Positions 8,161-15,954 of a stretch of DNA of 57,537 nt are shown here, piece after piece. The DNA lies in assembly GCA_028281005.1 (NCBI GenBank), contig JANQKS010000071.1, positions 1-57,537 of the forward strand. Direction: 5' to 3'. The position numbers were made by a program, and so were the translations under genes. Every line of letters starts with the position of its first letter. The first letter of the stretch is position 1. Below the pieces are notes generated by a model. That model saw nothing but the letters and a program-made list of their open reading frames with translations. It searched no databases and was not told where the DNA came from. The stretch comes from Pseudomonadales bacterium (lineage in GTDB: Bacteria > Pseudomonadota > Gammaproteobacteria > Pseudomonadales > Azotimanducaceae).

Positions 8161-9713
8161 GTACAACGGGAGATCAGCCATCCCCGGACCAACCTAACGG
8201 CGCCGCGTATCGCTTCTTAGCGGCGGTTGAACGCCTCGGCAACCGCCTGCCGGATCCGGCGTTATTGTTTCTATATGCCATGCTATTGGTGTGGCTGCTG
8301 TCTTGGCTCCTTGCCGGTTACGATTTCAGCGTGCCGGCCATGGACGGCAGCCGCGACCTGCGTGTAGAAAACCAACTCAGCGGCACTAACCTCGCCACTT
8401 TTTTATCCTCCATGGTGAATACCTTTACCAGCTTTGCGCCCTTAGGGCTGGTACTGGTGGCCATGCTGGGTGTGGGCGTTGCGGAACACACGGGTTTCAT
8501 CAACGCCGGCTTAAAAAGGCTGCTGTCCTTCACACCGAAGCTGCTGCTCACCCCAATGCTGTTATTGGTGGCCATTGTCAGCCACACCGCCGCCGACGCC
8601 GGCTACGTGCTGGTCATTCCACTGGGCGGGGTCATTTTTTATGCCGCCGGCCGCCACCCCCTGGCCGGTATCGCCTGCGCCTTTGCCGGCGTGTCCGGTG
8701 GATTCAGCGCCAACTTTATTCCATCCGGTATCGATCCTTTGCTGCAAGGGTTTACCCAACAGGCAGCCCAAATCATCGACCCCAGCCGCGAAGTTAACCC
8801 GCTCAGCAATTGGCTGTTTACCAGCCTATCGTGCATTTTGGTGGTGGCCATTGGCTGGTTCCTGACCGACAAAGTGATCGAACCGCGATTATCCGGCACC
8901 AAGGTAGATAGTGATGGTGTAGACGATCAGGGTATGACCGAACTCACCGACAAAGAACGCCGCGGCCTACGCGCCGGTCTGGCAGCCATGCTCATCGGCA
9001 TCGCGTTGCTGGTAGTGGCGGTTTATCCCGCAGACTCACCCCTGCGTTCGGCAGACGGAGAAATTACCGCGTTTTCTGCGCCAATTATGCAGTCCATCGT
9101 GCCGCTGATATTTCTACTGTTCATCATTCCTGGCACCATCTACGGCTATGTCGCAGGCACCGTTAGCAATCACCGCGACATCATCGCGGGCATGAGCAAC
9201 AGCATGTCAACCATGGCTTACTACTTGGTGATGATCTTTTTCTGCGCACAATTCACCTACGCCTTTGGACAATCCAATCTAGGTGCACTGCTGGCGGTGG
9301 AAGGTGCAGAGTTGCTGCAGGCGTTGGCATTACCCGGCGCCGTGACGCTGCTGGGCATCATTGCGTTGACAGCCTTTGTGAACCTGTTAGTAGGTTCCGC
9401 TTCCGGTAAATGGGCGCTGTTGGCACCGGTTTTTGTACCGGTGCTTATGCAAGTGGGCCTCTCACCTGAACTCACCCAGGCGGCTTACCGCGTGGGCGAT
9501 TCGTCTACCAATATCATTACGCCGCTAATGCCTTACTTCCCGTTGGTGGTGGCCTACTGCCAGCGCTGGGTTAAAGACACCGGTATCGGTACTGTGACCG
9601 CCCTGATGCTGCCCTTCTCCGTGACGCTGCTGATCGGTTGGAGTATCTTTCTGTTGATCTACTGGTGGTTGGGGATCCCACTGGGCTTGGCATCCACCTA
9701 CGTCTACCCCTAG
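8157..9713 (+). CDS. AbgT family transporter
   Basis: 518 residues, about 11-13 membrane spans. Family features include an N-terminal NRLPDPALLFLYAMLLVWLL, the helical-hairpin stretch HTAADAGYVLVIPLGG, and VGSASGKWALLAPVFVPVL followed by GDSSTNIITPLMPYFPL. AbgT proteins import p-aminobenzoyl-glutamate or export antimetabolites such as sulfonamides, using proton or sodium gradients. ATGA overlap with the Usp gene makes it the last gene of a cytochrome-Usp-AbgT operon. The hairpin at 9710-9754 covers its stop codon. Substrate cannot be assigned. Confidence 0.92.
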   Translation: MSTTGDQPSPDQPNGAAYRFLAAVERLGNRLPDPALLFLYAMLLVWLLSWLLAGYDFSVPAMDGSRDLRVENQLSGTNLATFLSSMVNTFTSFAPLGLVLVAMLGVGVAEHTGFINAGLKRLLSFTPKLLLTPMLLLVAIVSHTAADAGYVLVIPLGGVIFYAAGRHPLAGIACAFAGVSGGFSANFIPSGIDPLLQGFTQQAAQIIDPSREVNPLSNWLFTSLSCILVVAIGWFLTDKVIEPRLSGTKVDSDGVDDQGMTELTDKERRGLRAGLAAMLIGIALLVVAVYPADSPLRSADGEITAFSAPIMQSIVPLIFLLFIIPGTIYGYVAGTVSNHRDIIAGMSNSMSTMAYYLVMIFFCAQFTYAFGQSNLGALLAVEGAELLQALALPGAVTLLGIIALTAFVNLLVGSASGKWALLAPVFVPVLMQVGLSPELTQAAYRVGDSSTNIITPLMPYFPLVVAYCQRWVKDTGIGTVTALMLPFSVTLLIGWSIFLLIYWWLGIPLGLASTYVYP

Positions 9714-9754
9714 GGTGCCTCTGAGCTTTTGAGACTTACTCAGAGACACCCTAG
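9710..9754. terminator. Long hairpin at the abgT stop codon
   Basis: Arms of 16 bp, CTAGGGTGCCTCTGAG (9710-9725) and CTCAGAGACACCCTAG (9739-9754), with one internal mismatch and a 13-base loop. The left arm includes the stop codon. There is no clear T run afterwards, so it may be a processing or mRNA-stabilising structure or a bidirectional attenuator rather than a classical intrinsic terminator. Confidence 0.65.
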
Positions 9755-9871
9755 CCAAATGAAGTTTTCGCTCCCCACGATCTAAACCAACCACTTTTTT
9801 CTGCGCCGTTCAGCTAGCGTTTAAGTTCGCCCGCCTACCATCAGGTTAATTCATAACCGTCGGAGCGGACC

Positions 9872-10303
9872 ATGGCGCCGCAGCGAAAGATCTTAGCCGC
9901 CACGTTGTTGTCGGCAGCCTGCTGCACGATGGCGGCACAGGCCGCCACCTACCCCGCCTATGCCGAAGTGCTTGAGGCAAAAAAAATTGTTCAGCAGAAA
10001 CAGACCCGCACTCCGGTTAAACGCTGCACCTGGGAACAGCTACCCAGCCGCGTGCGTTACGAACACCGTTATGGCGAACGCCGTGTCATTGAACGGCGTG
10101 CCAAACGCTGCCGCACCAGCTACCAAAGCCGCACGGTTAACGAGGTGACCGGCTACGATGTCACGCTGCGTTACAACGGTGAAACCTTTACCCGACGTAC
10201 TTTGACCCATCCGGGTACGCGTATACCCATCACCGTTGAGGTTCAACCACACCATGAACACCCGGCGCCGAGATTCAGCACCCGTTCAGACAACCCGACC
10301 TAG
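9872..10303 (+). CDS. Small secreted protein, 17-kDa-antigen-like C-terminus (envelope cluster gene 1)
   Basis: 143 residues with a GGAG ribosome site before the ATG and a signal peptide ending near AAQA (about residue 25). The mature part starts YPAYAEVLEAKKIV, has a Cys-containing, Arg-rich middle, and ends with GYDVTLRYNGETFTRRTL followed by HPGTRIPITVEV. That C-terminal pattern (V-Y-Y-G then PG-R-I-P) recalls Rickettsia 17-kDa surface-antigen-like proteins, but the glycine zipper is absent. The protein encoded at 15951 shares the same architecture. It lies 52 bp before gene 2 with no terminator between. Function unknown. Confidence 0.75.
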   Translation: MAPQRKILAATLLSAACCTMAAQAATYPAYAEVLEAKKIVQQKQTRTPVKRCTWEQLPSRVRYEHRYGERRVIERRAKRCRTSYQSRTVNEVTGYDVTLRYNGETFTRRTLTHPGTRIPITVEVQPHHEHPAPRFSTRSDNPT

Positions 10304-10312
10304 GCTCTATTA

Positions 10313-10348
10313 CCACACTAAGGACCACACTAAGGACCACACCAAGGA
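10313..10348 (+). repeat. Three tandem 12-bp repeats supplying the ribosome-binding site
   Basis: Units CCACACTAAGGA at 10313 and 10325 and CCACACCAAGGA at 10337. Each ends in a Shine-Dalgarno-like AAGGA, and the last one, AAGGAGG, is the ribosome-binding site of the ATG at 10356. Tandem copies could act as standby ribosome sites or be prone to slippage. That is inference. Confidence 0.75.
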
Positions 10349-10355
10349 GGAAGCC

Positions 10356-11177
10356 ATGCCGTCACCCCACCCCATCGTTGCAGCTCTAGCCAGCTGTCTT
10401 ATCGCTGTTAGTTTCAGCAGCCACACGTTGGCCGCCGGACAAAGCGGCCCAGTTGTAAAACTGTTCCCCACTACCGTTCTCGAAGACATCCGCGAAACCA
10501 GCGCGGTAGCCGAAGAGCTGGAGAACAACCTGCAGGAGATCATTCACCGCCTGGACATGCAGCAACAGCTTTATCAAGAGAGCCTGTGTGAAGGCGCCGA
10601 CGCCGACCAAGGCTGCGCGCGTATGGCCAAACAGCTTGGCGCCACCTATCTGGAGATGCTCAACGCCATGGGTGAGCGACTGCCGGAAATGGAGCGTGCG
10701 GTCAACAACACACGCAACAGCTTGGAGAAGCGGCTGCGGCAGGAGCTGGGCCAGCGCACCACACCCACCACCTTGCAAAACCAGCTGCTGGGACAAACCG
10801 CAGCAGTGAGCGCCACCACCCGCCCCGCGCTGCGCGGACGCTCCGGGGTGCGTTTGTCAGACCGCTTCAAACAGTACTACGACCTGGTGGCCACCCACCG
10901 CAATGGACCCAGTAAGTCACTGGCCGTGGTGGCAGCAGACATTTATCTAGACATGGAAGAAGCCTCGCAATTGATAGCTGCCACCCAGCAGGAAATCAGT
11001 CGGGCAGCGCTCATGGAACAACTGAACCAGTCGTTTGGCTTAATCACGCCGGAAATGGCCGCGGTAGTTGGCGGCGTCAAAGAAATTCTGTTCGGCGAAG
11101 CAGGTGGTGAAACCCCAATTGCCGCACCCCCCTACGCCATTGGGCAGGACACCTTTGTCAGCCCGTTAGAGATGTAA
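10356..11177 (+). CDS. Secreted alpha-helical/coiled-coil protein (envelope cluster gene 2)
   Basis: 273 residues from the ATG at 10356, which has a strong AAGGAGG. An upstream in-frame extension overlaps gene 1 and lacks a signal. The signal peptide ends near SHTLAA (about 27). The mature protein is mostly helical: heptad-like runs such as VAEELENNLQEIIHRLDMQQ, two cysteines in CEGADADQGC likely forming a disulfide, then further amphipathic helices to about residue 235. I do not recognise a family. Position between two secreted components suggests a periplasmic structural or adaptor role. Confidence 0.72.
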   Translation: MPSPHPIVAALASCLIAVSFSSHTLAAGQSGPVVKLFPTTVLEDIRETSAVAEELENNLQEIIHRLDMQQQLYQESLCEGADADQGCARMAKQLGATYLEMLNAMGERLPEMERAVNNTRNSLEKRLRQELGQRTTPTTLQNQLLGQTAAVSATTRPALRGRSGVRLSDRFKQYYDLVATHRNGPSKSLAVVAADIYLDMEEASQLIAATQQEISRAALMEQLNQSFGLITPEMAAVVGGVKEILFGEAGGETPIAAPPYAIGQDTFVSPLEM

Positions 11178-11196
11178 ACAAACCTGGGAGATTGAT

Positions 11197-11733
11197 ATGA
11201 CTCGTTATGTATGTATTTTGCTGGCCGCCACCCTGGGCCTGGGTGCTTGTGCTACACAACAAAACACCGCGCACTGCAGCGCCCCACTCAACCGTGACTT
11301 GGATACCGCGATGATGGAGGTGGAACAACGTTTGGCTTCAGGCTGCGAATACCACTTTGACCGCTATTTTCAGCAACTGTTGAGCACCGCGGAAGACAAC
11401 CCCGATGCGGAGAATAAAAGCCGCTTTTCCGATCACCTGTTACGCGCCAACGAAATGGGGGTTATCAGCCAGCGGCAAGCCAAGGAACTCTACAACCGCT
11501 ACTTCAACGTGAAGTTTGTTTCGCTGACTGGTGATTACAACACCTGTGCGCAGACTTGTCCGGTGCGCTCTGAAGTGATGAACAACATGCAAAACGAGCT
11601 GCGCGACAAACAGGTTGGCTTGCTCAAAGCCAGCGCCGACAAGACCGGCTACTACCGGGCAGACCACCTTCTCAAAGAAGCCCAGTTGGTTCTGGAAGCC
11701 ACTTGCAGAGCGTGCAACGCCGGTGCGCAATAA
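11197..11733 (+). CDS. Outer-membrane-type lipoprotein with conserved cysteines (envelope cluster gene 3)
   Basis: 178 residues. The N-terminus MTRYVCILLAATLGLGACA carries a lipobox (L-G-A-C, Cys18) followed by Ala and Thr, not Asp, so outer-membrane sorting is expected. The mature part is helical with six more cysteines, including CAQTC and CRAC, suggesting disulfides or a metal site. Ribosome site GGGAG precedes the ATG. It is 19 bp downstream of gene 2, and the next gene starts inside its last codons. No known family recognised. A pilotin- or Pal-like anchor for the trans-envelope set is a reasonable guess. Confidence 0.72.
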   Translation: MTRYVCILLAATLGLGACATQQNTAHCSAPLNRDLDTAMMEVEQRLASGCEYHFDRYFQQLLSTAEDNPDAENKSRFSDHLLRANEMGVISQRQAKELYNRYFNVKFVSLTGDYNTCAQTCPVRSEVMNNMQNELRDKQVGLLKASADKTGYYRADHLLKEAQLVLEATCRACNAGAQ

Positions 11734-12403
11734 CTCACCACAACACGCACCCTCCGGCTGGGGTTTTGGCTGGGGGTTTGCCATCGGCGCTAGCGTATCT
11801 CTGGTGGCGCTGCTGCAAACTTCATCAGCCACTGCTACCGCCCCCGCAACCACGGACATCACCGAGTGGTTAAGCCTTAATCTGGGCCACTCCATTGGCT
11901 TGTTTGCCGTGGTTGCCGTGTTGTTTGCCATCAAGCTACACCGCTTAATGCGTTTATTAAATGTGAGCTTGCCAAGTGACCGTGCCGATCCGGTGCAACC
12001 CAACCGCGACATCGTCGCGTTGGATCAAATGTTGGACGTCTGGACCCAGGTGTTTATTGGCATAGGCGTAATCTGGACCGCGGTGGGTATGCGCAGCGCC
12101 TTGCAGACCGCTTTGGGCGACCCCGGCGCCGCCCTCACCGATGACGCCGATGCGGTCCTGCGGCGCCTGGTGGATGGCGGCATATTGTTGGCGCTCACCA
12201 CCACCATCGTCGGCGCGGTGGGCGGTTATCTGATGCGGGTCATCAAAACCGCCTGTGTGGGTGCGGCTCTGCAGGGGTATTTCGAAGCCCTAGACCGCCA
12301 GGAACTACGCGCCTTGGTGGAGGCAACCCGTCGCATAGAAGCCCATCTACAGCAAGTCCCCGACCATGCAAACATGGCGGCGGTCAGCGGTACATCCACA
12401 TGA
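11723..12403 (+). CDS. MotA/TolQ/ExbB-like proton-channel protein (envelope cluster gene 4)
   Basis: 226 residues from a GTG at 11723 that overlaps the lipoprotein stop. A longer reading from 11615 lies wholly inside gene 3 and is rejected. Membrane helices are near 14-34, 53-73, 108-127 and 150-172. The helix FIGIGVIWTAVGMRSAL lines up with the P-x-L-G-L-L-G-T-V-x-G-M helix of ExbB/TolQ/MotA. DGGILLALTTTIVGAVGGYL lines up with the Thr-rich channel helix (Thr159-161). The next gene encodes an ExbD-like partner and overlaps by 4 bp. Likely an inner-membrane stator using the proton motive force. Similarity is by motif only. Confidence 0.68.
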   Translation: MRNNSPQHAPSGWGFGWGFAIGASVSLVALLQTSSATATAPATTDITEWLSLNLGHSIGLFAVVAVLFAIKLHRLMRLLNVSLPSDRADPVQPNRDIVALDQMLDVWTQVFIGIGVIWTAVGMRSALQTALGDPGAALTDDADAVLRRLVDGGILLALTTTIVGAVGGYLMRVIKTACVGAALQGYFEALDRQELRALVEATRRIEAHLQQVPDHANMAAVSGTST

Positions 12404-13242
12404 GGTTTTCGCACCGGCACTACAGCGAAGACGATAGTCTGCAGGCTGACGTGATGCGTTTTATGGCCATTGTTGCGTTTTGCCTGATCGCCATCCTTGC
12501 CATGGTGCGGCAAACCGCACCGCCGGTGCAGCCACAAAGCCAAGCCGAGCCTGAGTCCTTAACATCCCCCGTCGTAGCGGAAATTGCGCCGCATACAGAA
12601 CTTGTGCAGGTCAGCGAAACTGTCCTCGAGCCGGACCCTTCCATCGAAGCAGAGCCAACACCAGTGGCGCCGGTGGAACCACAAACCGATTCAACACCAC
12701 CGGCACCGGACAGCTCTGTTGGGGTGATACCCGAGCCTGCGCCAACTGCGCTTGAAGACACCCCAACAGAGCTGTCCAACGCTTTGATCGCCGTTGACAC
12801 CCCTGCTGAGGTCACGCAACCCACGGCAACGCCAGCAGTCAACTCTGAGCAGGTTGAGCAGCAAGCCGCGAGCACAGCACAAACCGTTGAAGACGCCGGA
12901 CTGACCCTACGTTTTGCATCAGAACGGGATTTTCTGCGCCTGGTAAGCCGCGGCAAGGTGAATGTGTTTGCCTACGACAAAAACCAGTTTCTTTCCCTTG
13001 ATCGCAGCCATCAGTTCCACACCGCCACGCCGCCGCAACAGGTTTACGAACTGGACCCCAGCACCATACCGGCATCCATGCGGCGTGCGCTGCCGGATCG
13101 GGCACACGCCAAACAACTGACATGGGCGGTGGGTTTACCACGCAAAGTCCAGCAACAGATCCAACAACACATCGCCCGCGTTGACAGTGGTGAGTTACAC
13201 ATCAACCGCTATGAAGAGGTTCGTCATGTTCCGCGCGGTTAG
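12400..13242 (+). CDS. ExbD/TolR-like protein with long Pro/Glu/Thr periplasmic linker (envelope cluster gene 5)
   Basis: 280 residues. A short basic cytoplasmic tail leads to one membrane helix, about 19-36. Asp17 sits in an ADVM sequence just before the helix, the position and context of the essential Asp in ExbD/TolR/MotB (DVM-L-V-L-L). Residues about 40-160 are a low-complexity linker rich in P, E, V, T and Q, long enough to span the periplasm as in TonB. A folded C-terminal domain follows (about 165-280, starting LTLRFASERDFLRLVSRG). ATGA overlap with the channel gene supports a complex. The C-terminal domain is not recognised. Confidence 0.66.
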   Translation: MRFSHRHYSEDDSLQADVMRFMAIVAFCLIAILAMVRQTAPPVQPQSQAEPESLTSPVVAEIAPHTELVQVSETVLEPDPSIEAEPTPVAPVEPQTDSTPPAPDSSVGVIPEPAPTALEDTPTELSNALIAVDTPAEVTQPTATPAVNSEQVEQQAASTAQTVEDAGLTLRFASERDFLRLVSRGKVNVFAYDKNQFLSLDRSHQFHTATPPQQVYELDPSTIPASMRRALPDRAHAKQLTWAVGLPRKVQQQIQQHIARVDSGELHINRYEEVRHVPRG

Positions 13243-14560
13243 CGCCCTGCTGTTATTCATATGCTGCGCCCAAAGCTGGGCGGAACGCGCCCTTTTGAGC
13301 GGCGAACTCGGAGGATGGTTACAACAAAGCGCCATCCCAGAGTTGACGGAAACACTGGCACAACACCCGAAGTTCAGCGGCCAGCCGCTGCGTATCGCGG
13401 CCGTCAATGGCGCCCAAGCCAGCAGCCAGAGTAGCGCTTTGGCAGATGCCATTAGCCAACAACTCACACATGCGATCTTACGCAAGGGTAAGAACGACGT
13501 CGCCAACCAACAAGACCCGGCAATCTGCAACAAGGTACCAAGGCCCGTTTACTATCTCGTTGGCATCCAAATTGAGCCGCTTAGCAGCAGCAACCATCGG
13601 GTTAGCCTTGCGGTATTAGATTTAGAGAGCGGCATGTGGGTGAGTGGGATCAGCCTGACCTGGCAGGGTCGCTTACTGAACAGCGAACGCCGCGCCTTGG
13701 CGACACTGGTACAGAACGCGCCAGTAGGGTCGCTTGAAAACCCGCTGCGCTTAAGCGACACCGCGGCGCTGGCTGAAGGTTTGTACAAACAACTGCAATG
13801 CCGTTTGCCGCGCTCCCTAGAGGGCACACTTACAACCACGTCCGCCAACACCGCGGACGCAACACAAGACAGCCCTGATTTACAACTGGTGATGTACACA
13901 CTACACGACAAACTGTCGTTGGCTGCACACGCCATGAGCCGCGATGAAGAAGACGCTACTTGGACCTTGCAACCGGAGCTACAGCAGGTCACCACGAGCT
14001 TACATCTACTTACGCTGGATTTGCGCGAAAACTCTAGCGCTACCAACCGCCAACGTCTCGCTAGCGTCTATGTCAGCGGTCCGGCGGCGCAGGTAGTCGC
14101 ACCGCACCCAGCAACACCCCTGTATCCCGCGGTCGCCTTGCTCAGCGAGTTATTGGTGCCGCGCCAGTCTCGCCGCTGCAACGACACCGAGTGCGCGGAA
14201 ATTTCATTTGCACTAAACCAAGATGCTTACCTGCTGGTCTTCCGTACCCACCGCGGCAGCGTCACACCGCTCAACTGCCGTTCAGCGGCAGAACTAAGGT
14301 CTGCCGGAGAGCAGTTCTACCGCTTACAAGCCGCACAGCAACAGCGTGTGGGCTTCTTTGTCATCGCCAGTCGCGACCGCCAAGCCATACGGCGCTTGCA
14401 ACAACAGTTCCGTGACGCGCCAGGCGCTTGCGGACAAGCCATTAACGGCGACTCGCGGTGGCTACAACGCACCATTAACTTGTTACGAGCACAGCAAACC
14501 GCCTATGAATGGCGAGCTGTGCACTTCGTCAATACGCCACAAGGTCCCCAGTTGTTGTAG
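13226..14560 (+). CDS. Secreted protein with DUF4384-like C-terminal domain (envelope cluster gene 6)
   Basis: 444 residues from the ATG at 13226, preceded by GAAGAGG and overlapping the end of gene 5. A signal peptide ends near AQSWA (about 20). Residues about 25-160 resemble the nucleotide-binding-like fold of CsgG/FlgO/LpoB envelope proteins (GQPLRIAAVNGAQA, a helix, then YYLVGIQIEPL and HRVSLAVLDLESGMWVSG). Residues about 315-405 resemble DUF4384: EISFALNQDAYLLVFRTHRG, VTPLNC, then a helix. Both assignments are by eye and need profile searches. Probably a periplasmic or outer-membrane-associated component. Confidence 0.6.
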   Translation: MFRAVSALLLFICCAQSWAERALLSGELGGWLQQSAIPELTETLAQHPKFSGQPLRIAAVNGAQASSQSSALADAISQQLTHAILRKGKNDVANQQDPAICNKVPRPVYYLVGIQIEPLSSSNHRVSLAVLDLESGMWVSGISLTWQGRLLNSERRALATLVQNAPVGSLENPLRLSDTAALAEGLYKQLQCRLPRSLEGTLTTTSANTADATQDSPDLQLVMYTLHDKLSLAAHAMSRDEEDATWTLQPELQQVTTSLHLLTLDLRENSSATNRQRLASVYVSGPAAQVVAPHPATPLYPAVALLSELLVPRQSRRCNDTECAEISFALNQDAYLLVFRTHRGSVTPLNCRSAAELRSAGEQFYRLQAAQQQRVGFFVIASRDRQAIRRLQQQFRDAPGACGQAINGDSRWLQRTINLLRAQQTAYEWRAVHFVNTPQGPQLL

Positions 14561-14590
14561 GGACCATGATGAGCAAATGAGGAGACCGCT

Positions 14591-15241
14591 ATGCGTTTTA
14601 TATTCGGACTGATTGCTGGCGCTCTAACCACCTTGGTGGTGGCCACGGCGCTGGATGCGCCTACGGAAGAGGTTCTGCAGCGTGCCGATGAGATTGCCGA
14701 CGAAAGTTGGCAGGCATTGCGTGAACAGTTCAGTACCCCAACATCCTCACCGTCATTCTCTAAGACGGATACAGAGATAGGCGCCCAAACTGAAATGTCG
14801 CTCGATGCGGCTAGATCTTTGTATCAACCCCCGAATTCGCAGGAGCCCCCAATCGAGCAAATACCTGCTGACCATGAACACATAACACCTCCCGAAGGTG
14901 ATCAACCCGTGAATCTCCCGATCACAGATCTTGCTGCGGTGGACACTTGGGTTGCACCCTCCACGCCGGAACTCACCGACGCGGTGAACAAACCGTCTGT
15001 CGCGCTGAACGTGGAAGCCGTTGCCGCCAGTCAGGCCGGTGAAGCGGTGGTGTGGTCACCCTTTCACAGCGAAGCCTCCGCCACTGGATTCGCCAACCGG
15101 CTGAGCCGCCAGTTAGCGCACCCGTTTGAAGTGCGCAAGCAAGGTCCTGCAAATTACATCGTTGTGTATAGCTTCGCCGATGAAAACCAGCGCCTTGCTC
15201 TGCAGCGGGAAATATCAAAAGTCACCGGGGTATCTTCATGA
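14591..15241 (+). CDS. Membrane-anchored SPOR-like protein (envelope cluster gene 7)
   Basis: 216 residues; GAGGAG lies just upstream of the ATG. An N-terminal hydrophobic segment (about 3-20, GLIAGALTTLVVATAL) acts as anchor or signal. A long acidic, Pro-rich linker (about 45-145) follows. The C-terminal 65 residues, EAVVWSPFHSEASATGFANR through NYIVVYSFADENQR and a last helix, match the beta-alpha-beta pattern of SPOR peptidoglycan-binding domains. The stop overlaps the transglycosylase start (ATGA). SPOR domains bind glycan strands stripped of stem peptides, which fits the next enzyme. Confidence 0.66.
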   Translation: MRFIFGLIAGALTTLVVATALDAPTEEVLQRADEIADESWQALREQFSTPTSSPSFSKTDTEIGAQTEMSLDAARSLYQPPNSQEPPIEQIPADHEHITPPEGDQPVNLPITDLAAVDTWVAPSTPELTDAVNKPSVALNVEAVAASQAGEAVVWSPFHSEASATGFANRLSRQLAHPFEVRKQGPANYIVVYSFADENQRLALQREISKVTGVSS

Positions 15242-15954
15242 TGAAACACGGACCGTACGTACTCTTGTTTGCCTTGAGTGTCGCGCTGGCCTTACCGGCC
15301 TGGGCCTCATCGCCTCAACGCTACCCCTATCAAAGCTGCTTTGAAGTGGCTGCACAAATGCACCACGTACCGCTGGACCTGCTACTGGCGGTGGCGGCTA
15401 CGGAAAGCAACTGGGATGCGGACGCCCGCTCCCATGCCAACGCCCACGGCATCATGCAGATTCAGTGGCCGGGCACCGCCAAGCACCTAGGCGTGAAACG
15501 TGTGGCGGAATTGTACAATCCCTGCCTTAACATTTCCCTGGGCGCACAATACTTAAATGAATTGCTGGTCGATTTCGGCGGTTCCGACGTACATGCCTTG
15601 GCCGCCTACAACTACGGACCGACACGCATACAGTCCCACCTGGAAGCGGACGAACCTCTCCCTCAGGGCGCACAACAATACGCCGAACGGGTGCAACAGC
15701 ATCAACGCCGCATCAACGCGGGCCTGATCCCCAAGGCCTTAAAACCACACAGTCAGCGCACGCTGGTGACCTTCAATTCGCGCAGCCGGGCCACGCGCCT
15801 ATCAAACAAACTCGCGCGGATGCTGGACGGCGCCACGGTGCGCGTTAACCAACTGCAACGTTCACCGCGTTATGCAGTGGTACTAGAAGTGGGTAAGGCA
15901 GGGTTAACCAGCAACGACCATGTCACCCTGAATAATATGGGTTGGTCGCTATGA
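15238..15954 (+). CDS. Lytic transglycosylase (SLT domain) with C-terminal SPOR-like domain (envelope cluster gene 8)
   Basis: 238 residues with a signal peptide ending at AWAS (about 24). The SLT fold is clear: catalytic Glu56 in ATESNWD, GIMQIQWPGTAKHLG, LGAQYLNELL and AAYNYGP. It cleaves the glycan between MurNAc and GlcNAc, making 1,6-anhydro ends in the periplasm. Residues about 178-235 (LVTFNSRSRATRLSNKLARM, then YAVVLEVG) look like a second SPOR-like domain, parallel to gene 7. Specialised transglycosylases of this size are common in trans-envelope machines, where they open the wall locally. ATG at 15238 or 15241. Confidence 0.86.
   Translation: MMKHGPYVLLFALSVALALPAWASSPQRYPYQSCFEVAAQMHHVPLDLLLAVAATESNWDADARSHANAHGIMQIQWPGTAKHLGVKRVAELYNPCLNISLGAQYLNELLVDFGGSDVHALAAYNYGPTRIQSHLEADEPLPQGAQQYAERVQQHQRRINAGLIPKALKPHSQRTLVTFNSRSRATRLSNKLARMLDGATVRVNQLQRSPRYAVVLEVGKAGLTSNDHVTLNNMGWSL

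Noticed and set aside
11615-11722. N-terminal extension of the ExbB-like protein
   Set aside because: It lies inside the lipoprotein gene, has no ribosome site, and is Pro/Thr/Lys-rich without similarity to the family; the GTG at 11723 is better.
12420-12956. 178-codon reverse frame opposite the ExbD-like gene
   Set aside because: Mirror of the Pro/Glu/Thr linker; Ser/Gly/Val composition is explained by the codons on the real strand.
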